Notes under the pieces: model-generated
Databases searched by the model: none
What the model was told of the DNA's origin: nothing
Seen by the model: only the letters and a program-made list of their open reading frames with translations
Source of the DNA: Saprospiraceae bacterium
GTDB lineage: Bacteria; Bacteroidota; Bacteroidia; Chitinophagales; Saprospiraceae
NCBI GenBank assembly: GCA_020628645.1
Contig: JAHDES010000002.1
Span: forward strand, 94,832 to 158,831
Length of the DNA: 64,000 nt
Reading direction: 5' to 3'
Position numbers and translations under genes: made by a program
Part shown: one piece after another, positions 56,496 through 64,000 of the stretch
Layout of the letters: every line of letters begins with the position of its first letter
Position numbering within the stretch: position 1 is the first letter of the stretch

Positions 56496-56520
56496 ACTTA
56501 GTTTAAAAACAAAACTAAGT
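56496..56520. promoter_or_regulatory. Perfect palindrome over the pncB promoter, candidate operator
   Basis: ACTTAGTTT (56496-56504) and AAACTAAGT (56512-56520) flank AAAAACA, just 5 bases before the ATG. On the minus strand the element contains TAGTTTTG (56510-56517), an exact TAnnTTTG -7 box, so a bound protein would block transcription. A TTG (56543-56545) lies 25 bases upstream of that box. Confidence 0.55.
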
Positions 56521-56769
56521 TAAATCAATTCTAATAAAATTCCAAGATTTTCAAAGAAAAAAATATTTTTTCACCGAAAATAAAGGCTTAAACAATTTAG
56601 TAAAAAAAGAATCTTTGAAAAAACTAGTAAATTATTTGGTCAATTAATAATTTGTGCCTTTTTTACAACGTTATACACGACATGAGGTATAAGAAGCTTA
56701 CAATTAAGCGTATTTTATACTTCAAAATAGACTTAACGAAACCAAAACATTATCAAATCCAACTAATTT

Positions 56770-57447
56770 ATGAATACGGACATGATCTTATTGTTTCAAG
56801 GGGAAGAAACAACCGAAGTTTCACAAAGCCTTATTTCTATCATTATCGACGGTGGGCCATTAGGCTGGGCTATATTTGCAATATTGGCTATTCTTTCTGT
56901 AATGGCATTATACATTTTTATTGAGCGTTATTTAACGATCAAACGAGCAGGTCGAATAGATGAAAGTTTTATGAATAATATTCGTGCAAGTGTAGTATCT
57001 GGAAATATAGCAGGAGCAAAAGCTTTATGCCAAACGACAGATTCACCTGTAGCTCGAATGGTGGAAAAAGGAATTTTACGTATTGGAAAACCTTTACGTG
57101 ATATAGATGCTGCCATTGAAAATGTAGGTAATCTTGAAATTTTCAAATTAGAGAAAAACTTGTCTACTTTAGCAAGTATCGCAGGTGCTGCGCCTATGAT
57201 TGGTTTCTTTGGTACAGTAACGGGTATGATTATGGCATTTTACGAAATGGCAACCCAAGAAAATGTTACGCCAGATGTATTAGCAGGTGGTATCTATCAA
57301 GCCTTGATGACTACCGCATTCGGATTATTCATTGGTATTATTGCATTTGTAGGCTATAATATTTTAGTTGCCAATGTTGACAAGGCGGTTTATCAAATGG
57401 AAAGAAGTACCGTGGAGTTTATGGATTTATTACAAGAGCCTTCTTAA
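56770..57447 (+). CDS. exbB: ExbB/TolQ-type proton channel
   Basis: 225 residues, three membrane helices (about 35-57, 130-152, 180-202). AGAAPMIGFFGTVTGMIMAF is the conserved ExbB/TolQ/MotA signature. It should energise TonB-type receptors through proton flow, with the two ExbD proteins and TonB encoded next. Start ATG 56770. Confidence 0.92.
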   Translation: MNTDMILLFQGEETTEVSQSLISIIIDGGPLGWAIFAILAILSVMALYIFIERYLTIKRAGRIDESFMNNIRASVVSGNIAGAKALCQTTDSPVARMVEKGILRIGKPLRDIDAAIENVGNLEIFKLEKNLSTLASIAGAAPMIGFFGTVTGMIMAFYEMATQENVTPDVLAGGIYQALMTTAFGLFIGIIAFVGYNILVANVDKAVYQMERSTVEFMDLLQEPS

Positions 57448-57514
57448 TTAGAATCATTAAAGGACGTTTTGTTTCATACGTTTTATAATGGTTTAATCAT
57501 AAAATTATTCCAAG

Positions 57515-57913
57515 ATGGGAATGAAGAAAAGAAGCAAGGTTAGTGCTGAGTTCAGTATGGCATCCTTGACGGACATTATCTTTTTATTGTTGATCTTTTT
57601 CATGCTTACTGCTAATTTTGTGCAAATCAAACCTTTTGATTTACCAGAATCAGATTCTAAAACTATTGCTCCAACAAATATCGTAGTGGAATTAGAAAAA
57701 TCAGGAAGCATGGCGTTGAATGGTAAAAAGATTAGTTCAGGTGCTTTGATCAGTGGTTTACGAAATGAAAGAAATCAATTAAAGCCCAATCAAAAAGCTT
57801 CTGTAACAATCGTTGCTGAGAAAGGGGTCGCTTTTAAACGAGTAGCAAAAGTAATGGAATCAGCTGCAAAGTTGAACATGAAAGCTATTTTAGCTACTCA
57901 AGCTAAATCCTAA
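57515..57913 (+). CDS. exbD: ExbD/TolR protein, first copy
   Basis: 132 residues. N-terminal SAEFSMASLTDIIFLLLIFF: the single TM (about 15-35) contains the conserved Asp of the ExbD family. Periplasmic domain follows. Its N-terminus MGMKKRSKVSAEF closely resembles the next gene (MGLKKKSKLSAEF), so they are tandem paralogues. Confidence 0.92.
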   Translation: MGMKKRSKVSAEFSMASLTDIIFLLLIFFMLTANFVQIKPFDLPESDSKTIAPTNIVVELEKSGSMALNGKKISSGALISGLRNERNQLKPNQKASVTIVAEKGVAFKRVAKVMESAAKLNMKAILATQAKS

Positions 57914-57924
57914 AATACATTATA

Positions 57925-58311
57925 ATGGGTTTAAAAAAGAAAAGTAAATTAAGTGCCGAGTTCAATATGTCCTCCTTAACAGATATTATTTTTCTGTTAT
58001 TGATCTTTTTTATGTTGACCTCGTCTTTAGTTGCACCTAATTCCTTGAATTTAAAACTTCCAGGTAAGTCTGAAAAATCGGAACCTACGCAATCGGAAAC
58101 TCCGAATATTCGAATTTCATCGAGTGGTTCATTTTATTATGAAGGAAATAAGGTGTCTACTAGTAAACTAGAGAGTAGAATGCGAAAATTGAGAGGACAA
58201 TCAGCCATCATTAGTCCAGATGATAATTCACCCATTGAGCGTGTAGCTACGGTGATGGATATTGCCATGCGTTATAATATTAAGGCCATCTTAGCTGCCG
58301 AACAAAATTAA
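57925..58311 (+). CDS. exbD: ExbD/TolR protein, second copy
   Basis: 128 residues, same layout as the previous ExbD: SAEFNMSSLTDIIFLLLIFF with the TM Asp, then a periplasmic domain with more Ser/Glu and Arg. Located 11 bases downstream. Two different ExbD subunits may form a heteromeric complex. Confidence 0.92.
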   Translation: MGLKKKSKLSAEFNMSSLTDIIFLLLIFFMLTSSLVAPNSLNLKLPGKSEKSEPTQSETPNIRISSSGSFYYEGNKVSTSKLESRMRKLRGQSAIISPDDNSPIERVATVMDIAMRYNIKAILAAEQN

Positions 58312-58419
58312 AGACGTTAATAAAATGCTAATTTCAATGTAGTAGGAATTATTCCTACTTTCATAAACGTTATAATCCAAACCCCAAAATCAATTGTGTC
58401 AATCTAAAATTTGACAGTT

Positions 58420-59379
58420 ATGGACGCAACACTTCAAGCACATGAAATACAGGATAAGCAGAAAGCACGTATAGGAGCAATAGTTTGGATAGTGCTGCTT
58501 TTCTTACTTATAATTTATCCTTTCATGCAATATCAGGATCCTCCTCCTGGTCAGGAAGGTATTCTAGTTAATTTAGGTGAAATAGATGTTGGAGATGGGG
58601 AAGAGAATGCTCCAGAATCAGACGCTGCTGCAACTGCCCCTGATACAGATATAGAAGAAGAACCTGCTGATGAACCAGAACCTGCTGAAACAGATACAGA
58701 TGCAGATGAGCCTGAGCCAGAACCGCAAGAACCACCCAAAACAACACCTACAGTTGATAAAAAGAAGGTAGTTGAATCAAGTGCAGAAGAAATTGCTATA
58801 AAAAAGCAAAAGGAAAAAGAGAAACGAGAACGAGAAGCTGAAGACCGAAAGAAAGCTGCCGAAGCTGCTGCTAAAAAGAAAGCTGAAGATGCCCGTAAAA
58901 AGGCTGCCGAGGAAGCTGCTCGAAAGAAAGCCGCAGAAGAAGCTGCAAGAAAAGCGGAGGAAGCTAGAAAAAAAGCAGAAGCAGATAAATTTAAAAGCGG
59001 AATTAGTGATTTATTTGGTGGTGATGGGAAAGGTGATACAGGTACTTCAGGCAACCAGGGCGACCCAAATGGTGATCCAAATTCCAGTAACTTAGAAGGA
59101 ATAAGCACAGGTAGTGGTCGAGTAGGAGGAGGACTTTCATCTCGTGGAGGAAAAGGCCCAGATATTAATGCAAAATTTAACACAGAAGGACGTATTGTAT
59201 TACGAGTATGTGTAGATGGTTCTGGTCGTGTGATTTCTGCTAAGAAGCAATTGTCAGGTTCTACTTCTCAATCAGCTCAATTAATTAAATTAGCGGAAGA
59301 AAATGCGAAGAAATGGCGATTTAAAGCGGGTGATACGGAATCTTGTGGTACAATCACCTATGATTTTAAATTTCAATAG
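58420..59379 (+). CDS. TonB-family energy transducer with TolA-like linker
   Basis: 319 residues from the ATG at 58420 (a TTG three codons upstream is less likely). Cytoplasmic tail, one TM (about 20-40), an acidic Pro/Glu region, a Lys/Ala/Glu coiled coil (KKAAEEAARKKAAEEAARKA, about 145-190), a Gly/Asn linker, and a C-terminal TonB-type domain (GRIVLRVCVDGSGRVISAKK ... CGTITYDFKFQ) with two Cys. It couples ExbB-ExbD to outer-membrane receptors, such as the one at 12-15 kb. The middle resembles TolA. Confidence 0.88.
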   Translation: MDATLQAHEIQDKQKARIGAIVWIVLLFLLIIYPFMQYQDPPPGQEGILVNLGEIDVGDGEENAPESDAAATAPDTDIEEEPADEPEPAETDTDADEPEPEPQEPPKTTPTVDKKKVVESSAEEIAIKKQKEKEKREREAEDRKKAAEAAAKKKAEDARKKAAEEAARKKAAEEAARKAEEARKKAEADKFKSGISDLFGGDGKGDTGTSGNQGDPNGDPNSSNLEGISTGSGRVGGGLSSRGGKGPDINAKFNTEGRIVLRVCVDGSGRVISAKKQLSGSTSQSAQLIKLAEENAKKWRFKAGDTESCGTITYDFKFQ

Positions 59380-59398
59380 AAAATAAATTCTTAATAAA

Positions 59399-59434
59399 AA
59401 GACTCAATCTAAACCCACAGATTGGGTCTTTTTT
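59399..59434 (+). terminator. Intrinsic terminator after the TonB-family gene
   Basis: Stem AAGACTCAATCT (59399-59410) with AGATTGGGTCTT (59419-59430), 12 pairs with one G-U, an 8-base loop, then TTTTTTG. It closes the exbB-exbD-exbD-tonB operon. Confidence 0.85.
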
Positions 59435-59457
59435 GTGTTGATAGATTTTAAAACTTT

Positions 59458-60750
59458 ATGACGTATAAAGAAACGCTTGATTATTTATACCATCAACTCC
59501 CCATGTATCAACGTGTGGGAAAACAGGCTTTCAAAAAAGACCTGACCAATATTCGTTTGTTGTGCAAACATTTGGAAAATCCTCAGAATAAATTTAGGTC
59601 GATACATATTGCAGGTACAAATGGGAAAGGATCTACAGCGCATTTATTGAGTGCAGCTTTACAAAACTTGGGTTTGAAAGTTGGTTTGTATACCTCTCCA
59701 CATTACAAGGACTTTCGAGAGCGTATTAAAATTAATGGGACGTATATTTCTAGAAAAAAAGTAATTGATTTTGTAGACAAAAATAAGTCTTCTTTTGATG
59801 AAATAAAGCCCTCCTTTTTTGAGATTACTGTGGCGATGGCATTTGACTTTTTTGCAAAGGAGAAAGTGGATATTGCTATTGTCGAAACGGGACTAGGTGG
59901 ACGACTAGATTCTACTAATATCATCACGCCTTTGATGAGTATTATTACTAATATTAGTTACGATCATCAACAGTTTTTGGGGGATACCTTGAAAGAAATT
60001 GCTGGAGAAAAAGCAGGAATTATCAAAGCTTCGATTCCAGTTGTAATAGGTGAACGCCAAGCAGAAACAGATCATGTGTTTATTCAAAAAGCAAAAGCAG
60101 AAAATGCGTCTATTTCATTTGCAGAAGATCATTTTCGGGTACAAAAAATTAAGTCAAGCAATTCTCAAACGTATTTCGATATTTACTACCAAAATCAACC
60201 CTATTTAACCAATTTAGGCGTTCAACTGAAAGGAAGTTTTCAACAAAAAAATCTTCAAACGGTATTTGAAAGTATACGAGTATTCAATCAATTAAATGAA
60301 TTTGATGCCCTTAGAAAAGCGCAATTGTATAGTGCCTTTCTTGATTTAAAAAACAAAACAGCTTATCAGGGAAGATGGCAAGTATTACAAGATAAACCCT
60401 TGATAATTGCAGATAGCGCACACAATGAAGGTGGCTTAAAAGTAGTTTTGCAAGAACTAACTGATTTAAGGTATCAAAATTTGCATATTATTTTGGGTGT
60501 CGTAAACGATAAAGACTTAGCCAAAATCTTACCTTTATTTCCTGAAAATGCGGCTTATTATTTTGCAAAAGCGGATATTCCAAGAGGATTAAATGCTAAA
60601 AAACTTCAAACCACGGCTAAAAAATTTAATCTAAAAGGCAGCAGCTATATTTCCATTAAAAATGCTTTGAAAGCTGCCAAACGGAATGCTTCCTCAGAAG
60701 ATCTTATTTTTATAGGAGGAAGTATCTTCACTGTAGCGGAAGTGCTTTAA
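59458..60750 (+). CDS. folC: Folylpolyglutamate/dihydrofolate synthase
   Basis: 430 residues. P-loop IHIAGTNGKGSTAHLLSAAL, KVGLYTSPHYKDFRERIKI, VETGLGGRLDST, IITNISYDHQQFLGDTLKEI, GEKAGIIK and LIIADSAHNEGG are FolC signatures. It adds glutamates to (di)hydrofolate. Follows the terminator after tonB by 24 bases, so it has its own promoter or read-through. Confidence 0.94.
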   Translation: MTYKETLDYLYHQLPMYQRVGKQAFKKDLTNIRLLCKHLENPQNKFRSIHIAGTNGKGSTAHLLSAALQNLGLKVGLYTSPHYKDFRERIKINGTYISRKKVIDFVDKNKSSFDEIKPSFFEITVAMAFDFFAKEKVDIAIVETGLGGRLDSTNIITPLMSIITNISYDHQQFLGDTLKEIAGEKAGIIKASIPVVIGERQAETDHVFIQKAKAENASISFAEDHFRVQKIKSSNSQTYFDIYYQNQPYLTNLGVQLKGSFQQKNLQTVFESIRVFNQLNEFDALRKAQLYSAFLDLKNKTAYQGRWQVLQDKPLIIADSAHNEGGLKVVLQELTDLRYQNLHIILGVVNDKDLAKILPLFPENAAYYFAKADIPRGLNAKKLQTTAKKFNLKGSSYISIKNALKAAKRNASSEDLIFIGGSIFTVAEVL

Positions 60751-60952
60751 GGTTTTGAATCAAATAATCACTATTTTTCTACCCTGCATCCCTAAAAAGA
60801 CCTTACCTTAGCAGTTAAAATAAATGGTTCTCAGACAAATCTCGTGATTACAAGTCAATTCAAATCTAAATTTGTTTACTTCTTCTAGTCATCCACTCAT
60901 TTATTTTGAACTGAACACGGAATTTTTCTGAGAAGGAAATAATTTAACAAAC

Positions 60953-62053
60953 ATGGAGATTAAAAATTGGTCATTAGCGGAAATTGTGGAGGTGTATAAT
61001 ACGCCTTTATTAGAATTGGTTTATCGAGCAGCAAGTGTACATCGGCAGCATCACGATCCAAATACAGTTCAAATTAGCACCTTATTAAGTATCAAAACAG
61101 GAGGTTGCCCTGAAGATTGTGCGTATTGTCCTCAAGCTGCGCGTTATCATACTGACATTGAGACCAATGATTTGATGACAGAAGATCAAGTACGAAAAGC
61201 TGCGATCAATGCCCAAGCAGGCGGCTCTTCGCGTTTGTGTATGGGTGCAGCATGGCGAAATGTGAAAAATGATGACGAATTTGAACAAGTCCTTCGTTTA
61301 GTAAAAACAGTAAATGAACTCGATATGGAGGTTTGCTGTACTCTTGGAATGCTCACAGAATCGCAAGCCCAACGATTGGCAGAAGCGGGTTTATACGCTT
61401 ATAACCACAATCTAGATTCTTCAGAAGAATTTTATAAAGAAATTATTTCCACTCGTGGTTATGAAGATCGTCTTCAAACCCTTGAAAATGCTCGAAAAGC
61501 AAAACTCACACTTTGTTCTGGGGGAATAATTGGAATGGGAGAATCGGTAGAAGATCGTTGTAAGATGCTGAAAACGCTTGCCTCTTTACGTCCACAACCT
61601 GAATCAGTTCCTATTAATGCTTTAGTGGCAGTAGAAGGCACGCCTTTAGAAGATCAAGAAACGGTGCCTATTTGGGATATGATTCGTATGGTAGCGACGA
61701 CTCGAATTGTTATTCCTACAACGACGGTTCGTTTGTCAGCAGGACGTACTTCTATGAGTGCAGAAGGTCAAGCACTTTGTTTTATGGCAGGAGCTAGTTC
61801 TATTTTTGCTGGAAATAAACTGTTGACAACACCCAATCCTGATGTACATGAAGATATGGAGTTGTTTAATTTATTAGGGTTAAAACCACAAGCTGCTTTC
61901 GCAAAAGGAGAAAAACCAACTGCTAAGAAAGTTGAATTGAGTGAAGTAGAGAAAGCAGAACGCATCAAATGGTCAAGACCAAAACATAAAATTGATACCA
62001 ATGAAGAATATAAATCTTTAGCAAAAGAAAAACGCTCAGAAGTGAAATTATAA
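60953..62053 (+). CDS. bioB: Biotin synthase (radical SAM)
   Basis: 366 residues. The radical-SAM cluster motif GCPEDCAYCPQ (Cys52, Cys56, Cys59) is complete; RLCMGAAWRN, NHNLDSSEEFY, CSGGIIGMGES, PINALVAVEGTPLED and RLSAGRTSMS (the second cluster Arg) follow. Inserts sulfur into dethiobiotin. The C-terminal 40 residues are a charged extension. No other biotin gene is in the window; no clear BirA box was seen in the 202-base upstream gap. Confidence 0.96.
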   Translation: MEIKNWSLAEIVEVYNTPLLELVYRAASVHRQHHDPNTVQISTLLSIKTGGCPEDCAYCPQAARYHTDIETNDLMTEDQVRKAAINAQAGGSSRLCMGAAWRNVKNDDEFEQVLRLVKTVNELDMEVCCTLGMLTESQAQRLAEAGLYAYNHNLDSSEEFYKEIISTRGYEDRLQTLENARKAKLTLCSGGIIGMGESVEDRCKMLKTLASLRPQPESVPINALVAVEGTPLEDQETVPIWDMIRMVATTRIVIPTTTVRLSAGRTSMSAEGQALCFMAGASSIFAGNKLLTTPNPDVHEDMELFNLLGLKPQAAFAKGEKPTAKKVELSEVEKAERIKWSRPKHKIDTNEEYKSLAKEKRSEVKL

Positions 62054-62057
62054 TCAA

Positions 62058-62705
62058 ATGTTGATCCTCAAAAAAATATTCATTGCTGGAATTGGGATTG
62101 TGTTAACCATTATCCTTGTATTACTTATTTGTAATTATTGGGTGATTCAAAATGGAACTAATAAAGTTTTTTCGTCTATAGATGAAATTCCTTCTAATAA
62201 GGTAGCATTAGTTTTGGGTACAAATCCTTTGATTAATGGAAGATATGAAAATCCTTATTTTAATTACAGAATTGATGCGGCAGCAGAATTGTATCATTTT
62301 GGAAAAATAAAGCATTTTATCTTATCTGGAGATAATGGTCAAAAAATATACGATGAGCCGACTTCTATGAAAGAAGCCTTGATGACTAAAGGAGTTCCAG
62401 AACATGCGATTACTTTAGATTATGCAGGTTTTCGAACCTTAGATTCAGTAATACGTGCCAAGGAAATATTTCAACAATCGGAAATAACCATTATCTCACA
62501 AGAATTTCATAATTATAGAGCTGTATTTATTGCCAATAAATATGATATAGATGCCGTAGCTTTTAATGCTACTCAACCTTTTCCAAGGGTGCGGACAAAA
62601 CCGCAAATTCGAGAATATTTTGCTCGATGTAAAGCCGTGTTTGATCTATATTTATTAAATAAACAACCTAAATTTTTAGGAGAAAAAATTAATATCGAAA
62701 TATGA
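62058..62705 (+). CDS. SanA/YdcF-type DUF218 envelope protein
   Basis: 215 residues, one N-terminal membrane helix (about 7-27), then a DUF218 domain (KVALVLGTNPLINGRYENPY, FNYRIDAAAELYHFGKIKHF, ILSGDN, TLDYAGFRTLDSVIRAKEIF). SanA is linked to vancomycin resistance and envelope barrier function in E. coli. Overlaps tpiA by four bases and follows bioB by four, so the three genes are probably one operon. Confidence 0.87.
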   Translation: MLILKKIFIAGIGIVLTIILVLLICNYWVIQNGTNKVFSSIDEIPSNKVALVLGTNPLINGRYENPYFNYRIDAAAELYHFGKIKHFILSGDNGQKIYDEPTSMKEALMTKGVPEHAITLDYAGFRTLDSVIRAKEIFQQSEITIISQEFHNYRAVFIANKYDIDAVAFNATQPFPRVRTKPQIREYFARCKAVFDLYLLNKQPKFLGEKINIEI

Positions 62706-63457
62706 GTCGATTACAAATCGCAGCAGGAAATTGGAAAATGAATAAAAATTTAGAAGAAGGGGTAGCACTTGCTACTGCTTTAGTAGAAGCAAATCCATCT
62801 TCTGATCAATTGGTCATATTGGCTACACCATTTATTCATTTACAGGCAGTTGGCGCTGTTATAAAGGATGTTCCTCATTTCAAATTAGCTGCACAAAATT
62901 GTCATCAAGCAGAGAAAGGGGCTTATACAGGCGAAATTTCTGTAGAAATGTTGAAGTCAATAGGTGTAGAATATGTTATCATTGGACATTCTGAACGAAG
63001 AGAATATTTCAAAGAAGATAATGCACTTTTAGCACAAAAAATTGATGCTGTTTTAGCGGGTGGTTTAATTCCTATTTTTTGTTGTGGTGAATCTCTAACC
63101 ATAAGAGAAGCAGGAACACATGTTGATTTTGTAGCGAATCAACTAAAAGAAAGTATTTTTCATTTATCCGATGCAGATTTTTCTAAATTGGTCATTGCTT
63201 ATGAACCCATCTGGGCAATCGGAACGGGAGTGACAGCCTCTCCAGCACAAGCACAAGATATGCAAGCAGCCCTTCGACAATTGATTGCTAAACAGTATTC
63301 TCAGGAAATCGCAGATGGGACAAGCATTTTATATGGAGGAAGTGTGAAACCTGCAAATTGTAATGATTTATTTTCACAAGCAGATGTTGATGGCGGATTA
63401 GTAGGAGGAGCTTCTTTAAAAGCAGAAGATTTCACAACGATTATTAAAGCTCTTTAA
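62702..63457 (+). CDS. tpiA: Triosephosphate isomerase
   Basis: 251 residues. AAGNWKMNK (catalytic Lys), VEYVIIGHSERREYF (catalytic His), AYEPIWAIGTG (catalytic Glu) and ILYGGSVKPANCN (phosphate loop) are all in place; standard length. Interconverts dihydroxyacetone phosphate and glyceraldehyde-3-phosphate. Last gene of the bioB-sanA-tpiA run. Confidence 0.97.
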   Translation: MSRLQIAAGNWKMNKNLEEGVALATALVEANPSSDQLVILATPFIHLQAVGAVIKDVPHFKLAAQNCHQAEKGAYTGEISVEMLKSIGVEYVIIGHSERREYFKEDNALLAQKIDAVLAGGLIPIFCCGESLTIREAGTHVDFVANQLKESIFHLSDADFSKLVIAYEPIWAIGTGVTASPAQAQDMQAALRQLIAKQYSQEIADGTSILYGGSVKPANCNDLFSQADVDGGLVGGASLKAEDFTTIIKAL

Positions 63458-63768
63458 GTCACAGAAGCCATAAAAAAAGTCAGATAATTTTAACTTCAAT
63501 TAAAACTATCTGACTGTAACCATTACTAAAAACAGCATTAAAAATCTCTAAGAAATAATATTGTTTACTGATAAATAATTAGATAAAAGATAAACAAACG
63601 CTTTATCAGTATAATTTTTAGAGGGTAATAAGAACAATTATGCATATTTTGTTCTTTGATAGGGTTAAAAAATGACTCTAGTGCATTTATTGGCTATTTA
63701 CTGACTACAAGATAAGATACCCTGTCACATGTGAAGGGCTCATTTTAAAAATAAGGTGACAAGACAAA
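63458..63768. other. Non-coding region with a 16-base-pair stem
   Basis: 311 bases, very AT-rich. Only the long stem near its left end (63478-63515) and scattered short AT repeats are seen; no ORF, tRNA or other conserved feature. The rest holds the leader of the downstream mini-gene. Confidence 0.55.
63470..63515 (-). terminator. Long hairpin with T-tract on the minus strand
   Basis: Arms 63478-63493 and 63500-63515 match in 15 of 16 positions around CTTCAA. The T-run follows the stem only when read on the minus strand (complement of AAAAAAA at 63472-63478); in the plus direction the stem is followed by GTAACC. It can still serve tpiA as a bidirectional stop, but the clear orientation is minus. 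Confidence 0.55.
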
Positions 63769-63924
63769 ATGACAAATTCAAAAAAAACAAATATTCAAAC
63801 TACTGCTTCCGCTGACGATAGTCCTCCTATTTTATCTTCCTGGAAGCAATTGTATTACCTTGTGTTGATTGCACATGCGATTATTATTGGGATATTTTAT
63901 TTTTTTTCGGTGTATTATTCTTGA
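63769..63924 (+). CDS. 51-residue single-TM mini-protein
   Basis: Too short for routine calling. A polar N-terminus (MTNSKKTNIQTTASADDSPP) precedes ILSSWKQLYYLVLIAH and a membrane helix (about 28-48) ending FSVYYS. The layout PPIL-SW-K-LY followed by one helix matches a kind of short protein I know from Bacteroidota genomes, often just upstream of a sodium:solute symporter; here the symporter would lie beyond the right edge. A purine-rich AAGGTGAC lies about 11 bases before the ATG, acting as a ribosome-binding site. Confidence 0.6.
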   Translation: MTNSKKTNIQTTASADDSPPILSSWKQLYYLVLIAHAIIIGIFYFFSVYYS

Positions 63925-64000
63925 GTTTTAATAACAAAGAGTGATAGAAAAAGGGATATCATAGATAGAACGTGTTAAAATCAAACAGCTTCTCAACTAA

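Noticed and set aside
58551-59183. 210-codon minus-strand frame opposite the TonB-family gene
   Set aside because: Ser/Ala/Phe low-complexity product, created by the complement of the Lys/Ala/Glu-rich linker codons; no domain, start context or promoter.
60751-60952. BirA-type operator before bioB
   Set aside because: Only a half-site-like TTGTTTAC is visible; no partner arm at the expected spacing.

Overview
The window is AT-rich bacterial DNA and fits the phylum Bacteroidota. Saprospiria or a near relative is a reasonable guess, but placement below phylum is inference. The evidence is two proteins with type IX secretion (T9SS) type A C-terminal sorting domains, a TonB receptor with a carboxypeptidase-like N-domain, an ExbB/ExbD/ExbD/TonB set, BatA, DUF4199, DUF3822, WG-repeat and GEVED proteins, a ribosomal protein bS16 with a helix-hairpin-helix tail, TAnnTTTG promoter boxes, few Shine-Dalgarno sites and several TTG starts. 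I found no rRNA, tRNA, CRISPR array, prophage or intact transposase.

Layout. 1-2.5 kb: 3' end of a large Asp-box (VPS10-like) secreted protein and a Stf0-like sulfotransferase. 2.5-10.1 kb (minus): HscA-like Hsp70, a six-TM protein, an M1 peptidase, an Na/Pi symporter with a PhoU-like tail and a PiT-like phosphate permease. 10.4-15 kb (plus): a T9SS surface beta-helix protein and a SusD-less TonB receptor, divergent from the phosphate carriers across a region with a perfect palindrome. 15-21 kb: LRR lipoprotein, rsmD/DUF3822/unknown overlapping trio, bactofilin, tsaD, msrA. 21-29 kb: T9SS subtilase-like protein with altered catalytic Asp motif, a small acidic protein, MBL hydrolase, DSD1-type PLP enzyme, methyltransferase, and two structured intergenic regions. 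29-33 kb (minus): outer-membrane protein, pepT, GNAT, mvaB. 33-38 kb (minus): fused otsA-otsB, an unknown helical protein and bS16, separated by clear terminators. 38-45.6 kb (plus): BatA, a dihydroorotase-like protein without metal ligands, two DUF4199-type proteins, two glycosyltransferases, a DUF433 protein with a Cys cluster, gmhA. 45.7-49.8 kb: an S74-chaperone secreted protein and a TPR histidine kinase/LuxR-type response regulator pair. 49.8-49.9 kb: a 128-bp element with perfect 14-bp terminal inverted repeats. 49.9-56.5 kb (minus): flippase, PAP2, pncA, WG lipoprotein, HXXEE protein, NrtR-like Nudix protein, nicotinate phosphoribosyltransferase. 56.8-63.5 kb (plus): ExbB/ExbD/ExbD/TonB, folC, bioB, sanA-like, tpiA. 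At 63.8 kb there is a 51-codon membrane mini-protein.

How genes may work together. (i) The phosphate carriers and the divergent surface protein plus TonB receptor look like an uptake route for a phosphorus source. (ii) PncA, nicotinate phosphoribosyltransferase and the Nudix-wHTH protein form a nicotinamide salvage neighbourhood, with palindromes at two promoters that could be operators. (iii) The glycosyltransferase/GmhA cluster probably makes a cell-surface sugar. The most unusual items are the 128-bp TIR element, the nested-hairpin element near 27.1 kb, the palindrome over the pncB promoter, the Cys-rich DUF433 protein, the altered catalytic motifs in RsmD, the subtilase and the dihydroorotase, and the SusD-less surface-uptake locus.
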